Assembly: GCA_023935145.1 (NCBI GenBank)
Contig: CM043702.1
Span: forward strand, 61,813,501 to 61,877,500
Length of the DNA: 64,000 bases
Reading direction: 5' to 3'
Source: Bretschneidera sinensis
Taxonomy: Eukaryota; Streptophyta; Magnoliopsida; Brassicales; Akaniaceae
A program made the translations under genes and the position numbers. The notes below the pieces were generated by a model. It was not told where the DNA came from and searched no databases. It was given only the letters and a program-made list of their open reading frames with translations. Below, piece by piece: positions 31,648-42,857 of this stretch (within the stretch, counting starts at the first letter, position 1; each line of letters begins with the position of its first letter).

Positions 31648-34600
31648 ATGGGTTCAAACTTCATTGTTGAGAAGTTTGATGGAAAGGGAGACTTTTCCCT
31701 TTGGAAGCAGAAAATCAAGGCGGTTCTTATGCAACAAAAGGTGGACTTAGCTATTGGAGAAGATGACGATTTTCCAGCACGTATCATGAAGCTCCAGCTA
31801 AATGAGATAAAGAAGATGGCATATAGCACCATCTTTCTGCACATGTTAGATAGTGTCACAAGGGAATGGTGGAGATTCGGAAGATCCAGCTCTCATTTGG
31901 AACAAACTAGATGAGTTATTTCTTACCAAAACTCTCCCTAATAAAATCTATCTTCTAAAAGGAATCTTTGCTTTTAAAATGGATCCTAATAAAGAGTTGC
32001 AAGACAATCTTGATGCATTTAATAAACTAGTTCAATATTTGACTAGTTATAGTATAACATTCCCAGATGAACAATTGGTTGTTATTTTATTGAATTCTCT
32101 TCCCGATTGTTTTGAAAGTTGGATTAATGCTATTGAATATGGAAGAGACACTAAACAAGGAAATTGTGATTAATACTATAAGGGCTCATGATTTCAAAGC
32201 CAAGATGAAGGAAGGATCAAGTGGACAAGGGCTATTCATTAGAGGAAGGCCAGCAACTCGGTAGAGGTCAAGGCCATCGAAGATCGCATTCAAAACTAAA
32301 GTTTGGAGGAAAGTGATGCTATTACTGCAATAAGGAGGGTCCTTTCAAGAAAGATTGCAAGAAGATGATGAGGGATGAGAAAGAAAGAAGCCATACCAAT
32401 AATGGAGAGACTTCGATTGCCAAAGGAGAACAGTAAGATGATGATGTTCTTGTTGTGCGCTCAAATGTGAGCAGGAGGCAAGGTAGCTAGAAATGGATCT
32501 TGGATTCCAGGTGCACTTATCACATGTGCCCTCAACGGGATTTGTTCAAAAATTTCAAAGAAACCAATGATGGAAAGGATTTCTTGGGGAATGATACTTC
32601 TTCCCAAGTGAGGGGGATAGGAGACATCCAATTAAGGATGTTTGATGGAATTACAAGGCTACCGTGGAATGTGAGATATCTTCCGGATTTGAGAAGAAAT
32701 TTGATCTCATTGGGGCAGCTAAATTCCATAGGGTACACATACAAAGCAGAGGGAGGAAAGATCAAGGTAACCAAGGGATCTTTAGTAGTGATAAAATCAG
32801 CAATAAAGGATGGTCTCTATGAGATGATCTGAGACACGGACATCAAGGATCAAGTAGCAAGCTTGATGGCTAAGATGGATAAGGCGGTTCTTTGCCACAT
32901 TCACTTGGGACACATGAGTGAAAAGGGGCTATAAGCTCTCAGCAAGAATGGTTTACTTGATGGTGACAAGGTAAAGAAACTTGATTTTTGCGAGAGTTGC
33001 ATTCTTGGGAAGCAACATCAGGTCAGCTTCAACACTGGAGTGCACAAGTCTAAGAGAATTCTTGACTACATTCATGCGGATATTTGGGGACCAGCAAGAA
33101 CACCAACACAAGGAGGTAATCTTTACTTTCTTTCTTTAATTGATGATTATTCTAGAAAGGTTTGGGTTTATTTGTTTAAAAATAAATAAGATGCTTTGAA
33201 TAAGTTTGTGATGTGGAAAAAGTTGCTAGAAACTCAAACGGGTAAAGTAGTTAAGGTATTAAGAACCGATAATGGCTTAGAATTTCGAATTAGGATTTTG
33301 ACAAATTTTGTGAGCTTAATGGGATTCTAAGATATAGAATGGTTGTGAAAACCCCTCAGCAAAATGGACTTTATAAGAGGATGAATATGACCCTTATGGA
33401 AAAGGTTATGTGTATGTTAATTGGTTCCAGGTTACCCAAATGTTTTTAGGGGGAAGCTATGTCTACCGCGGCGTATTTGATTAATAGATCACCCTCTAGA
33501 GCTTTGGATCTTAAGACTCCCGAGGAGATGTGGAGTGGAAAACCCCCTGAGTTGAACAACCTTAGGATTTTTGGATGTGCTGCATTTGTACATCAAAAGG
33601 ATGATAAATTTAGCCCAAGATCTAGAAAGTGTGTGTTTCTAGGATATGGTGAAGGGGTTAAGGGGTATAGGTTGTGGTCCCTAGAGCTAAAAAAACAAAA
33701 CTCATAATAAGTAGGGATGTCATTTTTAATGAGCATTTATTTCCCTATTTGGAGAAAACTAGCCCTGCAAGGAATAGTGGGCAAACTAGCCCTGTTTATG
33801 TGGAGCATAGCATCAAAGAAAATTCAGTTCAGGTAGAGCAAGGAAGGCAAGAGGGTTCGAACCAGGTAGAGCCCATTGATGAAGGTCACACTCAGGACAC
33901 TCAAGAGGAGGCTGAACTAGAAGGGGATGATGCAGCAAATCCTAATGATTATCAGCTCACAAGGGATCGGGAAAGGAGGCTGGTCAGACCACCCTTGAGA
34001 TATGGTTTTGCAGATGCTAATGTAGCAGCTCCTTATTTAGAAGGAGGGAGTGAACCAGAAACTTACATTGATGCCATGGGATGTAAGGATTTGTCAAGAT
34101 GGAAGCTAGCTATGAAGGAAGAAATAGATTCGCTGAGGAAGAACAACTCTTGGGAATTGGTGCCCAAACTAGAAAAATAGAGAGTTGTGGATTGTAAATG
34201 GATTTACAAGATCAAGGAAGGAAACACTCCAGGGGATAAAGTCAGGTATAACTAGGCTAGTGGCGAAGGGGTTCACATAAAGGGAAGGCATAGATTTCAC
34301 CGAAATATTCTCATCGGTTATGAAATACAAGACGATAAGGATAGTGTTAGCTATGGTGGTCCAATTTAATTGTCAGATCGAGCAAATGGATGTGAAGACA
34401 ACATTCTGACATGGAGAGCTTGATGAGACCATCTACATGAGGTAACCCGAAGGCTATGAGGAAGGAAGGTAGGGAGGTTTGGTGTGCAAATTGAAGAAAT
34501 CTCTCTATGGCCTGAAGCAATCACCTCAACAATGGAATTAGAGGTTTGATTCCTTTGTAACTAGCTTGGGTTTCATGAGGAGCTACTATGATTTGTGCTT

Positions 34601-35607
34601 GTATTACAAAGGTCACAAGGTGGGGGAAATGGTGATTATCCTCATCTATGTCGATGATATGCTGTTGGTTGGTAACAGCAAGGAGAGGATAGAAAGGATG
34701 AAATATCAACTCAGTTTAGAGTTTGAGATGAAGGATCTTGCTCATGCACAAAAGATCCTTGGGATGAGTATAATCCGGGAAAGGGAGAGAAACAAGTTGA
34801 AGATTTCTCAGACTTTCTACATAGAAAAGATGATATTTAAGTTTTCTATGGAAGATAGTTAACTAGTAAAGATTCACATTGCTGGTCATTTCAAGATCTC
34901 TAGCGATCAATGTCCTAGAACGGATGAGGAGAAGAAGGAAATGGAAAAGGTCCCTTACTCTAGTGCGGTTGGATCTGTCATGTTCACCATGGTAAGCACT
35001 AGACCCGACATTGCTCATGCGATTAGTGTTCTCAGTAGGTTTATGAGTAATCCTAGAAAAGAGCATTGGCTTGGGAAGAAGTGGTTACTGAGGTACTTAA
35101 AGGGAAGCCCAGATGTGGGGCTTGTTTACGAGAAGAGAGGTAAGTCCATCTGTTTGGAAGGTTACGCTGATTTGAGACCGGAATAAAAGAAGATCGATTA
35201 GCTCCTACTTCTTCAACTTAAATGGATGTTGTATAAGTTGGTAGGCTCAGTTACAGCCCGTGGTAGCACTCTCAACGACCAAGGCTGAGTACATAGCGGC
35301 ATCGGAAGTCATTAAGGAGGCTATGTGGTGCAAAGGGTTGTTGGAAGAGTTGAAGGTCCTAAAAGAGCAGGTGGTGGTGTGTTCGGATAGCCAAAGTGCA
35401 TTGCATTTGTGTAAGAATCTGGTGTTCCATGGAAGGTCAAAGCATATGGATGTTCGGTATCATTTCATTCGAGAAAATGTTACGGAAGGATGCATTCATA
35501 TAGATAAAGTAGCCACGGAAGAAAATCCTGCAGATTTAGGCACTAAAGTTCTACCTCTAAGCAAGTTCAATCATTGCCTTAGACTTCTTAGAATTGGAGT
35601 CAGATGA
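31648..35607 (+). pseudogene. copia element 3 gag-pol, frameshifted
   Basis: Encoded the full gag-pol polyprotein: gag from ATG 31648 (MGSNFIVEKFDGKGDFSLWK), zinc knuckle CYYCNKEGPFKKDC near 32320 (His lost), protease near 32490 with DSR for DSG, HHCC motif near 32900-33015, integrase core with HADIWGP and LRTDNG kept but NGVTER changed to NGLYKR (catalytic Glu lost, near 33365), RT fingers near 34190-34560 with stops, the RT active site YVDD (34650), GSVMFTMVSTRPDI (34972), and RNase H/C-terminus (VALSTTKAEYIAASE at 35263, SKHMDVRYHFIRE at 35439, ADLGTK at 35530) to the stop at 35605. At least three frameshifts (near 31860, 32165, 33290) and many nonsense codons. The gag basic region between 32240 and 32310 is shortened. 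Confidence 0.88.
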
Positions 35608-35687
35608 TAAGGTGACTCATGTTGAGTTTGGATTTGAGTTCTCTGCATAATGGGTTTGGGTTTAGTTGCTTAGATAAAGGTAGAGAT

Positions 35688-36580
35688 TATTAGGATTTGT
35701 CTAAGAATTAAACGGTTAGTAGATGAGGCTTCAGCAGCCTTTGGCGCTGCAGCAGAAGGAGTGTGCGTCGTAACCACCAGCAAAGAAGGAAGTTCCTCCA
35801 TTAGGTGTGTGTCGTGGCATAGGGTGGCACAGGGCTGTGCACCAAGGCCCAAGCCTTGTGCGCCATAGCCCCTAGCACATGGGAGGCTTCTAACCTATGT
35901 GCGCCACCGCCTGCCCTATTTTGGGTCACGGCGCCAGGCACACCTGATACCTTTTGGTCAGCACTTTGAAATGATGCATGGGACTTGTTTAAAATGCACA
36001 GGATCACATAGAGAGCCATGGTTCTTTGGTTCTTGAGATCTAAGGGTTAGGATTGGTTTTAAGATTAGCCAAGGTAGTTATTGCTCTATATAAAGGGTTA
36101 TCTAGGAGCAATAACACACACAACAAGCAAGACATAAGTGTCAAGAGAGAAACACAAGAAGAGATATCATTTTAAGAGTGGCTGGTATTGAGAGAGATAG
36201 GCTCTCAAATCTTCAAAGGTGTTTCAAGTGAGAGAGAGTATACAAGATTGGGGATTCAAAGGCATTGTAATTGGAATTTTCTTGGGGAAAATCCAAGAAA
36301 ATTCCAAGGAAACACTCAGTTCTTATCACTTTCTTTTCTCTTCTTTCATTCTTCAAGAACAAGAGGGTTCTTGAAGGGGTGTTACTTTAATTATAAGAAC
36401 TCATTGATTTAGTGCAGAGAGCCAGGAGGAGCTCATGGGGACGTAGGCAAATTGTCGAACCATGATAACAATTGCTTGTGTTCTTTCTTTGATGGTTTGA
36501 TTCTTGTTTATTACAAGTCATTCTGGACTTGGGTGTTTGAAGGTCACCACCTGGGATTCTTAAGAGGTGATTTTCCAACA
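35688..36580 (+). repeat. 3' LTR of copia element 3 (893 bp)
   Basis: Starts TATTAGG (TGTTGGG in the 5' copy) and ends CCAACA. Uninterrupted, so it serves as the template for reading the broken 5' LTR. GC-rich block about 35730-35945; TATA box TATATAAAGGG near 36089. Followed by CAAAT, the target duplication. Confidence 0.88.
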
Positions 36581-36585
36581 CAAAT

Positions 36586-37022
36586 AAGGAAATCAAATTT
36601 TTAACACAGCAAGAAGTGAAAATCTCAATTTTCTAACAAAAAAAATCACGCATCTACATAGCATAGACAATAGTATTGGACATCAAAATCAATAAAGAGA
36701 AGATCAAATTTGTTACCTACTAGAGCTTGAGATGATGAAGCGTTACGAACAGATCGAACTTGATCTTGTCATAAACAGATCGAATCAAGAACATATCAAA
36801 CTTTAGTAAGAACTTTTCGCATCTGTATCTTGTCATGTGGGGATCTGGTTAAATTTTGGGGCTAGGGTTTCTAGAGAGAGAGAGGCGAGAGGGAAGAAAG
36901 TTAGGATAAGAGAACGGGAATGTGAAATGGGGTCCACATTTATATGAAACCATTTTTACATGAGAGGTACTTTTATCATTCAACATTTTTCATTTAGAAT
37001 TAACAATTTATATCTTGTTTAA
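36586..37022 (-). other. MULE right interior, transposase promoter/leader
   Basis: The part of the MULE between the copia insertion and the right TIR. Read on the minus strand it lies upstream of the transposase. It has a GA-rich run (36876-36891), TATATG near 36942 and a possible splice donor (CTAGTAG|GTAACAAATT, near 36715). No coding frame. Confidence 0.5.
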
Positions 37023-37074
37023 GGGGGTAAGTGTACATTAGGCTAAACCTCGGGGTGGAAAAGTTATTTATCCC
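37023..37074 (-). repeat. MULE right terminal inverted repeat
   Basis: Read on the minus strand: GGGATAAATAACTTTTCCAC, then CGAGGTTTAGCCT and GTACACTTACC, matching the left TIR. Followed by target duplication TTTAATCAA (37075-37083). Confidence 0.88.
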
Positions 37075-37083
37075 TTTAATCAA

Positions 37084-37600
37084 AGGGAATTTTCCTTTTC
37101 ATTCTTTGTTTCTACCTATTTGGGCTAATTGAAAACTTAACTGCTTGTGGTCTTTAATTCATTTAATGGGACTTTGGATGTAAAACTGAAACCCATTGAT
37201 AAAGTTAAAGTAATACTACGCATAAGTGAGCACGAAAAAAGGATTCACAACATAAAGAACTTAAAAAGTATATTTTTTTCTTTCATTTCTATGAAAAGGA
37301 GTCACAGGTCCAGGCCAGGAAACAATCCCTTCCTCACTTTGGTTCAGATCCTTTAGTAAGAGACTAAGGAAAAAGTCTCCTACAAGTCCAGTCTTTCTTA
37401 TAGTTAAAGAGTTTGCATACAGTTCATTTTTCGAGAGAAGTTCAGATTCCGTTAGAGTAATGATTGAAGAAACATTGGTTGATACCAATGAGGTCCTTAA
37501 GAATATAAGCAATCTATTGGCCGACCTGGTCAAAAGACTGGATGACCTAGAAGAAAGAGTAGCCAAGAAAGAGTCCCAAGACTTTGAGGGTGACAATTAA
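37084..37600 (+). pseudogene. unassigned coding-like remnant beside the MULE
   Basis: After about 60 bases of plain DNA, two overlapping plus frames look coding: 37147-37356 (KLKPIDKVKVILRISEHEKR and following) and, one frameshift later, about 37293-37600, which includes KRLRKKSPTSPVFLIVKEFA and a C-terminal heptad-like segment (NEVLKNISNLLADLVKRLDD) ending in a stop at 37598-37600. The last part would form a coiled coil. I do not recognise the family. It could be part of the element whose LTR is at 15497, since the MULE split that sequence, or a host-gene exon. Confidence 0.3.
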
Positions 37601-37842
37601 ATCATGCTTAGAGAGTCAATAATCATCCACCTAAGGTTTTATATGCATGAGATGTATGTTTTATAAGGATGAGATGTTTTCTGCTTTCCACATTGCGGGT
37701 TGTGGTAATCGAAAAAATAGTGGGAGGCATTATTTAGATTAAAGACCAAATCTTTATAGTGGTTAATAAAATAATAGACGTATATTGTATCTAGTGTTAC
37801 TTCGTAGATTGCAATGACTAAACCCACTGTCGCGCATACTTG
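37601..37842 (+). other. leader and first codons of copia gag 4
   Basis: 37610-37740 matches (inverted) the leader upstream of the copia gag at 7730. The likely gag start is ATG 37814 (MTKPTVAH). Eight codons later the sequence is split by element C; ACTTG at 37838-37842 is its target duplication. Gag resumes at 44530. Confidence 0.6.
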
Positions 37843-39159
37843 TGTTGTGCGTTTATCTACCTAAATAAATAAGCAAATAATCCAACTTGTTTTACTTGCA
37901 AGTGCCCAAGGTCAATAGTAGCATAGTATGCAAGTGCGAGATCATTTCCACAGGGATTGGTAAATTTTGGTTTAGAATTAATTTCGCAATAATAAAATAA
38001 AAATAAGAGAAATAGATATTGAGTTTGAATTAATAATAATAAAAGCGTAGGGACTTGATATCCATCACTAATTATGCTACCCCAACAAGACAATATGCCA
38101 ATGCTCTATTCATGCTATGAAAACCTAATGGTTGTCAACCTAAGGACTTGGTCCACTCCTTAGGCTATTGATTTCCCTAAGCAACGAGTTAGGCATGGTG
38201 TATAATCTAACTCTTTTCTCTCTTAAGGGATTCAGCATGGTGTATACTGAGTTGTTCCTTAAGAGAGCATAAAGTTTGTGGAAATCGATAACCACATGAG
38301 ACTTAGGGCTTAGTCCACTCCCAGTTTCCAATGTTGATTAACCCAAGAATCCGGATAATATAATTACTATTATTGAACCTAGGATTCGGTCATCCAAATT
38401 GATTCAACTAGCTAATCCATACCACATACATACGTTGATTAGACACACACATATGAGGAATTTAAATACAAACAGACATTAATCAAGTTAAGAATCACAG
38501 CATAAATATTGCAAAAGCACCAATACTGAATTATTGAGTAAAATAATTAGGGCTTCAACCAAGCCCTTACTAGAAAATTAGTTACACATAGTTGTGATGC
38601 TAAACAACATCATAAAATAAAATACAAAGGACAGAAGAAACCCGAAAACACTATGGAGAAGAGTCATCAATTCGTCTCCACAATCTCTCCATCGGGCTCG
38701 TTCGGCCTCTAGCCTCCCCGAGCAAAAACTAAACTAAAAAGGGAGATACTGTTTCTGTGTTTTAAAAGTCTATTTATAGGGTTCTAAGGACACCTTGGAA
38801 CCTTGATTTCCAAAATAAGACCCGAACCATTATTTCCAAAACATGTTTTGCTGTTTTTACTGTTTACTACCGTACATGTGCGCTCGATCGTAGTCTCTTG
38901 CGCTCGAGCGCAACCTTCTTCTTGTGTACGAGTGCAGATTGTGCTCGATCTTGGCTTGGGCGCTGGTGCACTCGATCACATTAAGCAACTGACAGATTTT
39001 CAAATTTGCTCTTTGAGCTCCAAAATGCTTCCTTTTCTCCAAAAACCTATAAAAACCCATAAAACACAGAAAGGAAGTAAAATAGCATAAAATACGCACA
39101 CTAAGGGCTTAACAAATGTAAATTAAAGGGCTTAAATATGAATATTTAAGCACTTATCA
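37843..39159 (-). repeat. 3' LTR of element C (1317 bp)
   Basis: Minus strand starts TGATAAGTGC at 39159 and ends CGCACAACA at 37843. Near the start is a perfect 10-bp inverted repeat (39130-39151; arms GCTTAAATAT and ATATTTAAGC). A CpG-rich palindromic array is at 38871-38980, TATA box CTATAAATAGA (minus) near 38768, and four CATGGTGTATA / TGGTCCACTCC words at about 38150-38330. Confidence 0.87.
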
Positions 39160-40553
39160 CACCCCCAAACTTACATATTGCTAGTCCCTTAGCAATACGA
39201 AACTTAAAAACTAAATGAAAAACAAAGACGCAAAGATAAATTCATCATTTATGATATCTACAAATTTGGGTTGCAATCAAAACCATGATATTTATTCATG
39301 AGCAAGTTTAAAATATAAACACATCTTCATAATGAATAAGAGTTTTAAAATCTAATCACTTACATAAGGCTGGTTAAGGCATTACAAGTCTGACTTAGTG
39401 TATGGTGAATTAGCACATAAAAGATTAAGCTTCTAAATAACTACAATGTGTAGTGTTTCAGTGTCTCAACATTCATCGAATTTCCTATCAGAATGGACAA
39501 TAATATCATAGTTTTATTTCTTTCATTTTCTTTTATTATGAGATTTTTGCCACATTGAGTTCCCTAAAGCTTTCTAATTGACCCATATAGCGAGTGTTTA
39601 GCCAATGACTCCCAAACCAGATGGTTTTAGGGTATTAGGTGTAAAGACACCCCTAAGGACTTACTAACTCAAGTCAAAAAGGCTACAAAACTAAATGGTC
39701 TTTCATACTGCCAAGTAAAATTCCCACCTTTTGACGTGAGTGCTCACTGTTTACTGAGGCAAGAGGTCCAGTTACTCAGTGGAAACTTTATTTAATGATC
39801 ATTATGAGCAAAATTCCCACCTTTTGATGTGAACACTCACTGCTTACTGAGGCAAGAGGTCCAGTTACTCAGTGAAAAGTTTATTTAATGATCTTTATGA
39901 GCATTTTTTCTCTTTTTGTGCAATAAAAATCTTTCTACTTTTCTATGGAAAAGTGTTCATCTAACAAGTCATCTAGTTACAGTTAAGCTATTGAAACATA
40001 CATATAGAAATTATATGTCATACCCCACGCAATTATGTGTTAATGTGCTCATGTCAGATTAGATCAAACTTGTGATTTCTTAAATGCCTTAAAAGTAAGT
40101 AACTAAACTTTTTAAAACTTTATTATTTAGACCATGTGTTCTAGATTTTAAGCTTACTGATGAAATCTTATCACAATATTCATTTAGATCAACAAAAATT
40201 TTCAACATAATATGAACATGCATTTATCTTTTCAAAAAAACTGGGACTAGTGTGTGAATGTGTCTTCCATACCCCCAAACTTAATTTACACATTGTCCCC
40301 AATGTGTGAATAACATGAAAAGATCTGACCTGGGAGATTGAAAACTAGCTAGGCCGGCATGGCTCATAGCACACCCCCAAACTTGAACGGATGTACACAT
40401 TGTCCTTAAAAAAGAAAACTAACGTAATACAGGAAAACAAAAAGTACTAAAGGTAAATAAATAACAGTAAATATGAAAAACAATAAAAATAAAAGGATAA
40501 GTTGTGGGGTACCTCCCATGAGCGCTAAGTTTAACATCTTCAGCCAGACGCTC
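39160..40553 (-). other. 3' untranslated region of element C
   Basis: Between protease and 3' LTR, no coding frame. Contains the polypurine tract AGTTTGGGGGTG (39160-39171, minus) preceded by a stem-loop (39173-39196), a ~100-bp tandem pair (39715-39905), an internal hairpin-plus-purine module (40269-40308), a weaker third module (40371-40405), and the group motif with GGGAGGTACCCCAC-type core (40505-40550). Confidence 0.7.
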
Positions 40554-42857
40554 TTATTTCCTCCTAGAAGAGCATAAATTGAATGCACCCGCCACTGTTT
40601 CAATGCCAAATTTGGTGCGTGGATGCTTTGTAGAAGCTTATAGGATGTGCACAGCTTTAATGATGTCATTAGTAACATCTGCAAATTTAGGCTCAATATT
40701 CGATCTTGATAACCCATGGGTGAGGGTAGTCTCCGATGAATCAAATTGATGGACCTGAAAATCTTGCTCAACAACACCTTGCATTAAACATTCATTAGAA
40801 CATACCATATTATCTTGGGGTAATTTTAATGTATTAAATATGTTGAATTTAACCTTCTCACCATTTACCTTCATACTTACAATACCCTTTTTCACACAAA
40901 TTTTTGTATCAACAGTTCTTATAAAGGGTCTTCCTAAGATGATGGGCAAAGGCAATGGTATAGGAGATTCTTCATTATCTAAGACAATAAAATCAGCAAG
41001 TAAAATAAATGGACTTACCTTTACCAAGATATCCTCAATTATACCTCTTGGTCTTTTGACACTTCGGTCTGCCAGTTGCAAGGTGATGGAGGTTGGTTGA
41101 AGCTCCCCCAAACCTAATGTCTCAAATACATTGTATGGCAGCAAATTCACACTCGCCCCTAAATCTATTAATGCATGCTCGAAAATTTGTTTACCTATCC
41201 TGGAAGGAATGGTAAAACTACCCGGATCTTTTAGTTTGGGTGGTAGTTTTCTTAATAACACCACCCTGACCTCTTCAATTAAAGCCACTATTTCATGCTC
41301 CTTCTTTCTTTGGCTTTATGAACCTTCGAGGGAAGGGTGGTTCATTCCATTTCTCCATCTCACTTACCTTGGATGTGGACACTTTATTTGTAGCTGCTTG
41401 TGCAGGTTCATCAACTCCTATGATCTTACCATTTATAAGAGTTGTCACGGTATTTAGCTGCTGATGTCCGCTTGGATTAGGTATTGTTTGGGCTAGAAGT
41501 TCACCTTGCTTTCTTTCACCTAGCTCCTTAGCCATTCGGCCCATTTGTACTTCTATTCTTTGGATGGTTTGCTCATGCTTTGCAATTGTTTATCTTTTCT
41601 CGGTCTGAAATTGTTTGTTTCTACTATAAACTAATCTTATGAGGTCATCAACTACCTCACAATACTCTCTAGGTCACTTTGCTTTGATTTTGAAACTGAT
41701 TGAGCTGTTGGTTGGGAATTCCTTTGCTGTCCTTGAAAGTTCAAGGCATTTTGATCGTTGCTCCATGAGAAGTTGGGGTGGTTTCGCCATCCAGGATTGT
41801 AGGTATTTGCACATGCATTGTTTGGTCCCACATATTTCACTTGCTCGGGATCTGTAGATGAATAAAAATGGTAAGTCTCAGTAGTGTGATCAAATTGAGA
41901 ACATAAGGCACATACCTAGCGTTGTGTAGCTTGTGGTCGAGGTGAGATGTTCTGAGTAGACATGGCTTTTATAAGCATATCTAGCTTCCTCTCCATAGCA
42001 GCCATCTGATTTGAAGATACACCATTTAGGGTTACCTCATACATACCCTTGCTTTTAACTCCTTGTCTACCTCTCGAGGAGAATTGCTGGGTGTGCTCAC
42101 TTAAGATCTCAAAAAGCTCCATGGCTTCTTCATTGCTCTTTTCCATCAGCACACCTCCATAACCTGAATCAACTATACCTCTATTTATGTCATTTAGACC
42201 TTCATAAAAGGCTAGTACCAACTCATCTTGAGGTAGATTGTGATGTGGGCATTTGAGTAGCAGCTCCTTGAAGTGTCCCCATGCTTTAAAGAAAAGGTCT
42301 CCATCCCTCTGTTAAAAAGATTGAATCTCCTTCCTCATTTGTCTTGTCTTTTGAGCTGGGGAAAACTTCCTTAGGAACTTACAGACCAACTCTTCCCAAG
42401 TATGGATCGAAACTGCAGGCAATGAACACAGTTTAGCATTATCTTTTAATGAAAAAGGGAAAAGAATTAACCTGATTCCCTCTTGATTTAGGTCCTGGAT
42501 GTGCTGGAACTTGCAGAGATCAAAGAATTCTCGAAGGTGCAAGTATGGATCCTCTACAGGTGTACCCCTAAAATGAGTCAAGGCACTAAGTATCTGCGGG
42601 GATATGTAATAATTTTCTTCCACCTCAGGTTGGTGAGCGATGCATGAGGGCTGGTCGAAGATCTGTGGAATGAAGGATTGCTTCATAGGTCTTCGCTCAG
42701 GTGGCTGTTGGTTTTCAAACTCTTCGGCTACTTGTGTATCACCCTTGAATTTTTCTGCCTCCTCCTTAACATTGTCTCTAGGCCTCTGTTGAACGGTCTA
42801 CTCAAGCTCTGGATCGAGTGGAATGATGGTAGAGTTCCTAGATCGAAGCCCTTGCAT
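40554..42857 (-). pseudogene. gag-protease of element C
   Basis: ATG 42857 (MQGLRSRNSTIIPLDPELE) then a stop near 42795; MKQSFIPQIFDQPSC at 42686; capsid domain (LTHFRGTPVEDPYLHLREFF, LILFPFSLKDNAKL, W.EL..KFL.KF.P) to a stop near 42312; YEGLNDINRGIVDSGYGG near 42200; zinc knuckle near 41910 with its last Cys changed to Tyr (CALCSQFDHTTETY); then HQQL and PPFPRRF segments. About 45 codons present in D (NDKLLDIFETLRK...) are deleted near 41295. The retroviral-type aspartic protease (41288-40638) has the active-site ALIDLGASVNLLPY and the flap-end motif PIILGRPF. The tail HGLSRSNIEPKFADVTNDI and FNLCSSRRK-stop (40554) follow. Several stops and shifts. Confidence 0.82.

Larger units (their letters stand above)
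24888..36580 (+). mobile_element. Ty1/copia (Tork-type) element 3, with two nested insertions
   Basis: Full-length plus-strand element inside the MULE. The 5' LTR starts TGTTGGG at 24888 and ends CCAACA at 31433, interrupted twice (25024-29691 and 30079-31097). The 3' LTR is 35688-36580. Target duplications CAAAC (24883-24887) and CAAAT (36581-36585) differ at one base. Primer site 31435-31446, gag-pol 31648-35607. Without nested DNA it is about 6 kb, normal for copia. Confidence 0.9.
19494..37074 (-). mobile_element. Mutator-like transposon (MULE), host of nested elements
   Basis: Terminal inverted repeats of about 50 bp (19494-19545 and 37023-37074) begin GGGAAAAATA and GGGATAAATA (second one read on the minus strand) and share AGGTTTAGCCT and GTACAC. 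Outside them are 9-bp target duplications TTTAATTAA (19485-19493) and TTTAATCAA (37075-37083), one mismatch; 9 bp is the hallmark of Mutator elements. The transposase reads on the minus strand from near the right end. Removing the nested copia (24888-36580) leaves about 5.9 kb, a usual MuDR-like size. Dead: transposase broken by stops and by the copia insertion. Confidence 0.9.

Noticed and set aside
38803..39090. Short frames over the C/D LTR palindrome array (also 44255-44455, 57317-57532, 62826-63095)
   Set aside because: They mirror the GATCGA repeats, differ between sister LTRs by shifts, and lie in LTR promoters.
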